A DNA stretch of 5,026 nt from Gammaproteobacteria bacterium. Its GTDB lineage: Bacteria; Pseudomonadota; Gammaproteobacteria; Steroidobacterales; GCA-2729495. The stretch covers positions 1 to 5,026 of the forward strand of contig JAKLLP010000184.1 of the NCBI GenBank assembly GCA_023150055.1, given 5' to 3'. The translations under genes were made by a program, and so were the position numbers. Below, in pieces: positions 1 to 4,972 of the stretch; position 1 is the stretch's first letter; each line of letters begins with the position of its first letter. Below the pieces are notes generated by a model. That model was not told where the DNA came from and made no database searches. It saw only the letters and a list, made by a program, of their open reading frames with translations.

Positions 1-986
1 CTGCCTCGAACCGGTTGCCGAAAGAGGCGGTGCTGCAGGTCATGCTGCTCGCCTCCCTGCAGTACCTGACGATCATCCTGCCGGTCGGGCTGTTTCTGTC
101 GATCCTGCTCGCCATGGGGCGGTTGTATCGTGACAGCGAGATGTACGCCTTGATGGCCTGCGGGGTCGGCCCGGCGCGACTGTACCGGCCGATTCTCGCA
201 TTCGCACTGATGCTGGCGGCGCTGGCGACCTGGCTGTCGCTGGAAGCGGCGCCCTGGGCGGTGCGCGAGGTGCAACGCATCGCGCAGGAGGCCCGTGAGC
301 GCTCCGACCTGCGGGCGATGGAGCCCGGCCGGTTCGTGACCTTCGGGCACGCCGAGGCGGTGGTTTATGCCGAAGCGCTGAGCGGGGACGGGCACCTGCG
401 TAACGTGTTCGTGCAGCGCCGGGTCGATGCCAGCGTCGAGGTCATCGTGGCGGAAGAGGCCTGGCAGCGCGAGACCGACGACCCGAACGTGAAGATGCTT
501 ACTTTCAGGAGCGGCCGGCGTTACGAGGGCGAGCCCGGCGGTCACGAGTTCAAGGTCATCGAGTTCGCCGAGCACGGCATTCCTTTTTCGCTGCCCGACC
601 AGGGGCCGCTGCAGTTCGACCCCGAGGCCCGGCCACTTGGCGAGTTGTTCGGTTCAGCCGACCCGGAGGAGGTTGCCGAGCTGCAGTGGCGGCTATCCGT
701 GCCGCTGATGGCGATCGTCCTCGCCGTTCTGGCGGTCCCCATGGCTCGCGCCTCGCCACGGCAGGGACGCTACGCCGGCATGGGCGCCGGCGTGCTGGTC
801 TACGTGACCTACGCCAATCTGCTGGGCGCCGCGCGGGTCTGGGTCGAGCGGGGCGCGGTGCCCTCACTGCCCGGCATGTGGTGGGTGCACGTCGTATTTC
901 TGCTCGCCGCGCTGGCGCTCCTCGCGCTGCGGTTCGGCTCGATCCGCCAGCCGTGGCGGAGGCGGGCGGCGGTCGCGGTCTCATGA
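1..986 (+). CDS. lptF: LPS export permease LptF, 5' end outside window
   Basis: Inner-membrane permease subunit of the LptB2FG ABC transporter, which extracts lipopolysaccharide from the inner membrane and passes it to LptC and LptA. The frame is open from base 3 to the TGA at 984-986 and gives 327 residues; E. coli LptF has about 366, so roughly 40 N-terminal residues including the first membrane helix lie off the left edge. The TTG at 15 is internal, not a start. Visible in order: a hydrophobic helix (about residues 12-36), the cytoplasmic segment GRLYRDSEMYALMACGVGP that matches the LptB-coupling helix of the family, a third helix (about 60-80), a hydrophilic periplasmic domain (about 100-225) with the typical MEPGRFVTF stretch, and three C-terminal helices beginning at WRLSVPL. 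It overlaps lptG by 4 bases, implying translational coupling. The family call is firm; F rather than G rests on its being first of the pair. Confidence 0.93.
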   Translation, partial: ASNRLPKEAVLQVMLLASLQYLTIILPVGLFLSILLAMGRLYRDSEMYALMACGVGPARLYRPILAFALMLAALATWLSLEAAPWAVREVQRIAQEARERSDLRAMEPGRFVTFGHAEAVVYAEALSGDGHLRNVFVQRRVDASVEVIVAEEAWQRETDDPNVKMLTFRSGRRYEGEPGGHEFKVIEFAEHGIPFSLPDQGPLQFDPEARPLGELFGSADPEEVAELQWRLSVPLMAIVLAVLAVPMARASPRQGRYAGMGAGVLVYVTYANLLGAARVWVERGAVPSLPGMWWVHVVFLLAALALLALRFGSIRQPWRRRAAVAVS

Positions 987-2050
987 GCGTCATCAGCGGT
1001 TACCTGGGCCGGGTGATCCTGCGCGCCTCGGCGCTGGTGCTGGCGGTGCTGCTGGCGCTCGGCGGATTCATCGAGTTCGTCGGGCAGCTCGACGATATCG
1101 GCGTCGGCAACTACGGCGTAGTCCAGGGACTCCTCTACGCACTCATGAAGGTGCCGGAGATGGCGTTCGTGATGTTGCCGATGGCCACGCTGCTCGGTGG
1201 CCTGGTGGGGTTCGGCGCGCTCGCGAGCGGCAGCGAGATGATTGCGCTGCGCTCTGCCGGAGTCTCGCCGGCGAAGCTCGCGGGGTCGGTGGCGATCACG
1301 GGCGTGGGGTTGGCGCTGTTCAGCATGGTTCTCGGGCTTTACCTGGCGCCGCCCCTGGAACGCTATTCGCGCCAGTACCGGACCTTCGCCATGCATGGTC
1401 CGTCGGGACGTGCCGGCACGCAGTCAGCCTGGGTGCGCGACGGTGCCACCATCATGAACGTCAGTCATATCGGCGACCCGGCGGACTCGGGTGGGGTGTA
1501 CCTGTTCCGGCTCGGTGGGCCGGGCCGTATCGACAGCATTGCCCGCGCGGATTCGGCCGGTATCGGGGCCGGGGGGGAGTGGGCGCTGCGTAATTTCGCA
1601 GAGAGTCGTTTCGGCGCAGAGGGCGTCACGGTGCGGCGCGAGAGGGAGTTCGCCGAGGTCACCGGCCTCAGCCCCGAGCTGCTCAGCCTCACCGTGGTGC
1701 GACCGGAGGCGCTCAACGCCTTCGCCCTGTGGCGTTACGCGCAATATTTGCGGTCGAACGGTCTCGATTCGCATCGCTTCGAGGTGGCGTTCTGGGCGCG
1801 GATCGCTTCTGCGGTCGCGGTGGCGCCCATGAGCGTGCTCGCCCTGAGTTTCGCCTTCGGGCAGGTGAGGCGTGCCGGTACGGGCGGGCGCATCATCGTC
1901 GGCATCGTGGTCGGGCTCGCTTATTTTCTCATCAGCCGCGCGCTCGCCGATGGCGGAGAGGTCTACGACCTGCACCCGGTGCTGGTCGGCTGGTTGCCGA
2001 CTATCCTGCTGCTCGCCGCCACCCTGGCGGCGCTGGCGCGGGCCCGCTGA
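983..2050 (+). CDS. lptG: LPS export permease LptG
   Basis: Second membrane subunit of the LptB2FG lipopolysaccharide extractor, pairing with LptF in the inner membrane. I chose the ATG at 983 because it forms an ATGA overlap with the lptF stop and gives 355 residues, close to the 360 of E. coli LptG; the same frame is open upstream to 686, but that part is a shadow of lptF. Layout: first helix about residues 11-33, second about 57-80, a coupling-helix segment GSEMIALRSAGVSP (83-96), third helix about 100-122, a periplasmic beta-rich domain about 125-265 (including SAWVRDGATIMNV, a typical LptG strand pattern), then helices near 270-292, 303-319 and 331-350. The gene is complete, with no broken motif. 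Its TGA lies inside an inverted repeat shared with the convergent gene downstream. Confidence 0.95.
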   Translation: MSVISGYLGRVILRASALVLAVLLALGGFIEFVGQLDDIGVGNYGVVQGLLYALMKVPEMAFVMLPMATLLGGLVGFGALASGSEMIALRSAGVSPAKLAGSVAITGVGLALFSMVLGLYLAPPLERYSRQYRTFAMHGPSGRAGTQSAWVRDGATIMNVSHIGDPADSGGVYLFRLGGPGRIDSIARADSAGIGAGGEWALRNFAESRFGAEGVTVRREREFAEVTGLSPELLSLTVVRPEALNAFALWRYAQYLRSNGLDSHRFEVAFWARIASAVAVAPMSVLALSFAFGQVRRAGTGGRIIVGIVVGLAYFLISRALADGGEVYDLHPVLVGWLPTILLLAATLAALARAR

Positions 2051-2074
2051 GCGGACCGCACGGAGCGCTCAGCG
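2045..2074. terminator. Shared hairpin between convergent genes
   Basis: CGCTGAGCG (2045-2053) and CGCTCAGCG (2066-2074) form a perfect 9-bp inverted repeat with a 12-base loop. The left arm contains the lptG stop codon and the right arm contains the stop codon of the minus-strand RDD gene, so both mRNAs end by encoding the same hairpin. Neither side is followed by a T-run, so it is not a classical intrinsic terminator; it may instead stabilise mRNA 3' ends or pause polymerase. The repeat is directly visible; its function is inferred. Confidence 0.5.
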
Positions 2075-2491
2075 CGGCGCTGTCACCACGCGCGTGTGCG
2101 AGAAGCGGTCATGCCAGGTCCGGCGGGCAGGATCGCCGAGCGCCCAGAAGAATCCGAGTCCCAGCGCTGCCAGCGAGAGCAGCGCTGCGGCAAAGCGCCG
2201 ACAGGCCGCGGCGAACCGCGGCGGTCCGCCCTGCAGGTCTACCACGCGGATGTTCCAGGCGCGCATGCCGAGTGTCTGGCCGGCGCGACACCAGAACAGG
2301 ATGAAGAAACCGGCAACCTGGGCGACGAGGAACAGCTGATAAGCGAGCTGGCCCGCCGGCACCGCATCACCGCCGAGCGCGATGACGACGATAAATGAAG
2401 TGGTCATCAGCAGACCGCCTACCAGCAGCAGGTCGTAGCAGGCCGCGGCGAAGCGGCGCGGCAGGCCGGCTGCGGGCGGTTGTAGCTGCAT
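2069..2491 (-). CDS. RDD family integral membrane protein
   Basis: Small inner-membrane protein of the RDD family (named for a conserved Arg and two Asp). The exact role is unknown; some members have been linked to ion transport or stress. From the ATG at 2491 it has 140 residues. The family pattern is clear: LPRRFAAACYDLLLV (residues 10-24, with the Arg and first Asp), a central helix pair (about 22-40 and 48-68), GQTLGMRAWNIRVVD (71-85, with the second Asp), a third helix (about 97-118), and the terminal WHDRFSHTRVV (126-136). The ATG has AGGA 11 bases upstream (2503-2506). A GTG at 2521 would add ten Arg-rich residues and is less likely. It lies directly downstream of the tRNA 3' end on the same strand, so it may once have been transcribed from the tRNA promoter. 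Its stop sits in the hairpin shared with lptG. Confidence 0.88.
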   Translation of the reverse strand: MQLQPPAAGLPRRFAAACYDLLLVGGLLMTTSFIVVIALGGDAVPAGQLAYQLFLVAQVAGFFILFWCRAGQTLGMRAWNIRVVDLQGGPPRFAAACRRFAAALLSLAALGLGFFWALGDPARRTWHDRFSHTRVVTAPR

Positions 2492-2535
2492 TCTCGCTGG
2501 CGTCCTGCGGGCCGATCGCACGGTTGCCCGGATTG

Positions 2536-2582
2536 TGGCGCTCCCTACGGGAATCGAACCCGTGTTTCAGCCTTGAGAGGGC
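2536..2582 (-). tRNA. 3' remnant of tRNA-Glu(CUC), element attachment site
   Basis: Read on the minus strand, the bases give the end of anticodon stem 5', an anticodon loop CTCTCAA (2579-2573; anticodon CTC at 2577-2575), stem GGCTG (2572-2568), a four-base variable region AAAC, T stem and loop ACGGG-TTCGATT-CCCGT (2563-2547), the acceptor 3' strand AGGGAGC (2546-2540), discriminator G (2539) and CCA (2538-2536). A four-base variable region before the T stem, discriminator G and a CTC anticodon are all features of bacterial tRNA-Glu. The matching 5' acceptor (GCTCCCT), D arm and full anticodon stem are absent to the right; similarity stops near 2582. It is therefore a non-functional remnant marking the att core of the adjacent element. 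Confidence 0.85.
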
Positions 2583-2683
2583 CTGACAGCCGGGTTTAGC
2601 CGTTTCGCAGCGTTTCAGTAAGTAACTGATTCATAGGTGAAAGTATTCCTTCCTGTTGCTGGCCGTAACAGTCCGTTTCAGGG

Positions 2684-2689
2684 TATATT
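2684..2689 (+). promoter_or_regulatory. Candidate -10 box for the integrase
   Basis: TATATT matches the sigma-70 -10 consensus TATAAT at five of six positions and stands out in GC-rich sequence. No good -35 hexamer lies 16-18 bases upstream (TTGCTG at 2656-2661 leaves a 22-base gap), so an activator or a weak promoter is implied. Start of transcription would fall near 2696, inside the tandem repeat and about 40 bases before the preferred GTG start. Confidence 0.35.
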
Positions 2690-2709
2690 TTCCGTACGGT
2701 TCCGTACGC
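2690..2709. repeat. Tandem 10-bp repeat, possible operator
   Basis: TTCCGTACGG (2690-2699) is followed directly by TTCCGTACGC (2700-2709): nine of ten bases are identical, at one helical turn spacing. The first unit contains the perfect palindrome CCGTACGG (2692-2699). It abuts the TATATT box and would cover the transcription start, the position expected of a repressor site. The AlpA-like protein encoded downstream or the integrase itself are candidate binders; this is inference. Confidence 0.5.
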
Positions 2710-2738
2710 ACCCCGTTTACCGGGCACCGCGTCGCCAA

Positions 2739-3872
2739 GTGGCGGCCGGCACAACCGAACCGGAAGGGAGCCTAGCCTATGCAACGCGTCGAGAAACTGG
2801 CCGCTATCTCGGCTACCGCAAAACCGCAACCGGCGGCTACTGGGTGGCGCGCTATCGCGACGGCGCCAAGCGGCAGCACTACAACGCGCTCGGCCAGTCG
2901 GCCGGCGAGGACTTCGACACGGCCAAGCGGGCCGCTGACGAATGGTTCAAAAGCGTGACCGGCACCGGCGGCGTGACCGTGAAAACCGGCACCGTCGCGC
3001 ACGCCTGCGCGGCCTACGCCGCGAATCTCGAAACCGAGGGCCGCACCGCCGCGGCCGAGGACGCACGCAGGCGCTTCAAGCTGCTCGTCAACGAAACCGA
3101 GTTCGGAACCACCCGGCTTGACCGGCTCGACCGGGACGCGGTGACCGCGTGGCGCGACGCGCTGCTGACAGAAGGACGCGGCAAGGCGGCCGCGAACCGC
3201 CACCTGCGGACCCTGAAAGCGGCGCTGAATGAGGCCGTACGGATGGGATACGCGGCGCACCCGGAAGCCTGGCGCAGCGTGCGCGCGTTCGCCAATGCCG
3301 ACGGGCGGCGCGATCTGTTCCTGAACGCGGCTCAGCGGCGGGCGCTACTGGAAAACAGCACGCCGGCGCTCGCCGATTTTCTCGCGGCGCTGTTCTACAC
3401 CGGCGCTCGGCCGGGAGAATTGGCGCGCGCCACCGTGGCCGACTTCGACAAGAAGGTTAGAACGATAACCCTGCGGACCATGAAAGGGCGGGGCGGCGCA
3501 ATTCGTACCCGATCCGTACCGCTGGCGCCCGATGCGCTCGCCGTGTTCAAGCGGGCGGCCAAGGACAAGCTGCCGGCTGCGCCGCTGTTCTCGGATGCGA
3601 ACGGCGCGACCTGGCATCGCGTCTATCTGTCGCGGGCGCTGCGTGAAGCGGTACAGAAGGCCAACAAAGGCCACAAGAAAGCGAAGCTGCCGCCGGGAAT
3701 CGTCGGCTACACCTGCCGGCATACGGCCATTTCCGAATGGCTCGCGGCCGGAGTTAATCCGGTGACGGTGGCGGCGATTGCCGGCACGGGATTGGGGATG
3801 GTCGAGAAGCATTATCACAAGTTCATTTCTGCCGACGTGGCGGACAAGCTCGCTACGGTGAAGCTGCTATGA
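2739..3872 (+). CDS. Tyrosine recombinase (site-specific integrase)
   Basis: Integrates and, with an excision factor, excises the element at the tRNA-Glu att core. From the GTG at 2739 it has 377 residues. The N-terminal part carries a small DNA-binding segment (GRYLGYRKTATGGYWVARYRD, about residues 21-41, spanning arm-binding type folds of this family); the core-binding SAM-like domain spans about 75-165, and the catalytic domain about 190-360. Catalytic residues: Arg224 in GARPGEL, Lys249 in TMKG, Arg327 in YTCRHTAIS (the first position of HxxR is Tyr), and nucleophile Tyr359 in EKHYHKF. The usual LGH motif is AGT. These substitutions are, as far as I know, tolerated in phage-type integrases. 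The start is uncertain: GTG at 2637 would add 34 residues over the likely promoter, and neither GTG has a clear ribosome site. An ATG at 2779 with a good GGAAGGGAG is out of frame. It overlaps the next gene by ATGA. Confidence 0.93.
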   Translation: MAAGTTEPEGSLAYATRRETGRYLGYRKTATGGYWVARYRDGAKRQHYNALGQSAGEDFDTAKRAADEWFKSVTGTGGVTVKTGTVAHACAAYAANLETEGRTAAAEDARRRFKLLVNETEFGTTRLDRLDRDAVTAWRDALLTEGRGKAAANRHLRTLKAALNEAVRMGYAAHPEAWRSVRAFANADGRRDLFLNAAQRRALLENSTPALADFLAALFYTGARPGELARATVADFDKKVRTITLRTMKGRGGAIRTRSVPLAPDALAVFKRAAKDKLPAAPLFSDANGATWHRVYLSRALREAVQKANKGHKKAKLPPGIVGYTCRHTAISEWLAAGVNPVTVAAIAGTGLGMVEKHYHKFISADVADKLATVKLL

Positions 3873-4522
3873 GCACGGCGCGCGAAACCGCCGGCGATGT
3901 TGGCGACCTGATCGAAGCGGCGCGACGGACCGGTGAAGCACGAAACCGCGCGGCGACGATGCAGGCAGACATTGACGACCTTGTAAAAGCCGCACGCCGC
4001 GGCGACCGCGAAGCCGCACGCGGACTGCTGCAACTGGTGGCCGACCGTGCGGCGTGCGGCCGACCGCTCGACGCCGCAATTAGCGCGTGGCTCGGCGCCG
4101 GCGCTGTCGAACTGCTCACCGGCAAGGCCGCCAGTCTCGACGCGGCGCTGAAACTGCTACCGCCAGCGCACCGCGAGGCCACGGCACGCGACCGAACGCG
4201 CGCGCGACAAGTGTGCGCACTGGTGGCCGACCTGCTCACCGAATGGGAGCGGCGCACCGCTCGCGGCGGGCTGCGGTATCTCAGCGTGCGACAGGCCGCG
4301 GACATTCTCGCGACCTTGAGTCTGTCGCGCGATCCGCGGCAGACCGAGAAAACGGCACGCGAGAAGCTGCGCGGCATCCTCGCGGACTGTCCGCAACAGC
4401 GGCGGCGTGAACTGATCGCCTATTTGCTGGCGCGACGCCAGCGCGTGCCGCGCGGCCTGACGGCGGCCACCGTGCGCGAGACCTGGCGCAGTCACCGCGC
4501 GGAGTACGCGCCCGGCGCCTGA
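3869..4522 (+). CDS. Hypothetical helical protein, coupled to integrase
   Basis: Unrecognised 217-residue protein, start fixed by the ATGA overlap with the integrase stop (3869-3872), which implies co-translation with it. It is very rich in Ala, Arg, Leu and Glu, without Cys/His metal motifs, signal peptide or membrane helix, so it should be a soluble all-helical protein. Residues 36-97 (DLVKAARRGDREAARGLLQL onward, then WLGAGAVELLTGK) resemble short hypothetical proteins that I associate with integrases of proteobacterial elements, where the segment often ends before a basic tail; this link is from memory and unproven. A second helical block, about 110-190, contains LSVRQAADILATLSLSRD and then a Lys/Arg-rich stretch, which could form a helix-turn-helix-like unit. 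A DNA-binding or accessory role for integration or replication is possible but not shown. Confidence 0.8.
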   Translation: MSTARETAGDVGDLIEAARRTGEARNRAATMQADIDDLVKAARRGDREAARGLLQLVADRAACGRPLDAAISAWLGAGAVELLTGKAASLDAALKLLPPAHREATARDRTRARQVCALVADLLTEWERRTARGGLRYLSVRQAADILATLSLSRDPRQTEKTAREKLRGILADCPQQRRRELIAYLLARRQRVPRGLTAATVRETWRSHRAEYAPGA

Positions 4523-4526
4523 CGAT

Positions 4527-4555
4527 TTGGCGGCCGAAGTGCCGCTACTTATCTG
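4527..4555 (+). promoter_or_regulatory. Weak candidate promoter before the AlpA-like gene
   Basis: TTGGCG (4527-4532) and TATCTG (4550-4555) are 17 bases apart, the right spacing for sigma-70, but match consensus at only four and three of six positions. It lies in the 94-base gap that separates the integrase pair from the next gene, where an independent promoter would be expected. Confidence 0.2.
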
Positions 4556-4565
4556 GCCGCCACGT

Positions 4566-4580
4566 CCCCGGTTCTCGGGG
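4566..4580. repeat. Short GC hairpin in the intergenic gap
   Basis: CCCCG-GTTCT-CGGGG forms a perfect 5-bp stem with a 5-base loop, 37 bases upstream of the AlpA-like start codon. Only two T residues follow, so termination would be weak. It could lie in the 5' leader of the AlpA-like mRNA. Confidence 0.3.
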
Positions 4581-4616
4581 TTAACTGAGCGCACCCAATC
4601 GGAAACGGTGGCGCTC

Positions 4617-4847
4617 ATGCGAAACGACTCAACCGAAATAGTCCCGCTGTCCGAAAAGGCAGCCTGGGACTACCCCGACCTCGACGCGGCCGGCGTCGGC
4701 AGCCGCACGACGGTTTGGCGGCTGGAAAAGACGGACCCGAGTTTCCCCCGCGCGGTTCTGATCCGCGGGAACAAGCGGTGGATTCCCAACGAAGTGCGCG
4801 ACTGGCTCGCTCGACAGGCACCGAGGGCCGGAGGCCGCGCCGCATGA
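4617..4847 (+). CDS. AlpA-like DNA-binding regulator / excisionase
   Basis: A 76-residue winged-helix protein of the AlpA (MerR-like) family, which in P4-type and other prophage-like elements activates integrase expression or acts as an excision directionality factor. The core is residues 21-67: LDAAGVGSRTTVWRLEK gives the helix-turn-helix, DPSFPRAVLIRGNKRWIP the wing with the conserved Phe-Pro and the Arg-Trp before it, and NEVRDWLARQ the closing helix. I chose ATG 4617, which has GGTGG at 4607-4611 five bases upstream and gives the usual size; the frame is open back to a TTG at 4527 but the extra residues look noncoding. The next ORF overlaps by ATGA. Likely targets are the repeats near the att site, by inference. 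Confidence 0.85.
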   Translation: MRNDSTEIVPLSEKAAWDYPDLDAAGVGSRTTVWRLEKTDPSFPRAVLIRGNKRWIPNEVRDWLARQAPRAGGRAA

Positions 4848-4972
4848 CCCCCCACATAGAACGGCCCCGCCGGCTGGTGACCGAACAGGGCCGCATATCT
4901 CATCATCACGCGCCCGCATCATACCCCACCGGCGCGCCGCGATCACGAGGGCCGCGCCGTGAGCGCCGCTGA
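4844..4972 (+). CDS. Doubtful 42-residue ORF
   Basis: An ATG overlapping the AlpA-like stop (ATGA at 4844-4847) opens a frame of 42 residues, rich in Arg, Pro and His, ending at 4970-4972. It resembles no family I know and has no strong ribosome site of its own beyond coupling. Its sequence covers an inverted repeat (4862-4893), and its end overlaps the primase-like start by 14 bases. It could be a coupling ORF that carries ribosomes to the next gene, or simply an untranslated leader. Confidence 0.25.
   Translation: MTPHIERPRRLVTEQGRISHHHAPASYPTGAPRSRGPRRERR
4862..4893. repeat. Inverted repeat upstream of the primase-like gene
   Basis: CGGCCC (4862-4867) and GGGCCG (4888-4893) are perfectly complementary around a 20-base interval. 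On the minus-strand transcript the stem extends to 8 bp with one G-U pair; on the plus strand a C-A mismatch interrupts it. The small palindrome GGTGACC sits within the loop at 4876-4882. It could be an operator, an RNA hairpin controlling the next gene, or a replication-associated site. Confidence 0.4.
4947..4951 (+). promoter_or_regulatory. Ribosome binding site of the primase-like gene
   Basis: GAGGG is seven bases before the GTG at 4959. This decides the start of the last gene in the window and argues that it is translated independently of the small ORF that overlaps it. Confidence 0.6.

Larger units (their letters stand above)
2583..2738. promoter_or_regulatory. Attachment-flanking region with repeats upstream of integrase
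   Basis: Noncoding stretch between the att core and the preferred integrase start, less GC-rich than its surroundings. It holds GTTTCAG at 2612-2618 and 2675-2681 (also within the tRNA remnant at 2564-2570), a related pair CGTTTCGCAG/CGTTTCAGTA at 2601-2620, a TATATT box (2684-2689) and a tandem 10-bp repeat (2690-2709). Such regions next to att cores commonly hold arm-type recombinase and excisionase sites, and that is the inferred role. If translation began at the GTG at 2637, part of this would be coding. Confidence 0.4.

Noticed and set aside
1..20. lptF appearing to start at a TTG near base 15, as a shortened gene
   Set aside because: The frame is open to the window edge and the family's first membrane helix is missing, so this is truncation by the window, not a real start or a broken gene.
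556..993. Long antisense and alternative-frame ORFs across lptF, lptG and the integrase
   Set aside because: They show no family motifs, have Arg/Ala/Pro-rich shadow composition, and overlap well supported genes completely; expected in GC-rich DNA.
2536..2582. tRNA-Leu, tRNA-Ser or another tRNA identity
   Set aside because: The four-base variable region excludes long-variable-arm Leu and Ser, and the CTC anticodon with discriminator G fits Glu.
2596..2634. Minus-strand mini-ORF MNQLLTETLRNG with AGGAAGG upstream, as a leader peptide
   Set aside because: The purine-rich site is about 13 bases from the ATG, the ORF has 12 codons, and no attenuator structure follows; chance is sufficient.
3989..4060. 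10-bp inverted repeat GCCGCACGCC / GGCGTGCGGC with a 52-base loop
   Set aside because: It lies inside the 217-residue coding region, in Ala/Arg codon-rich sequence where such GC-rich repeats arise easily.
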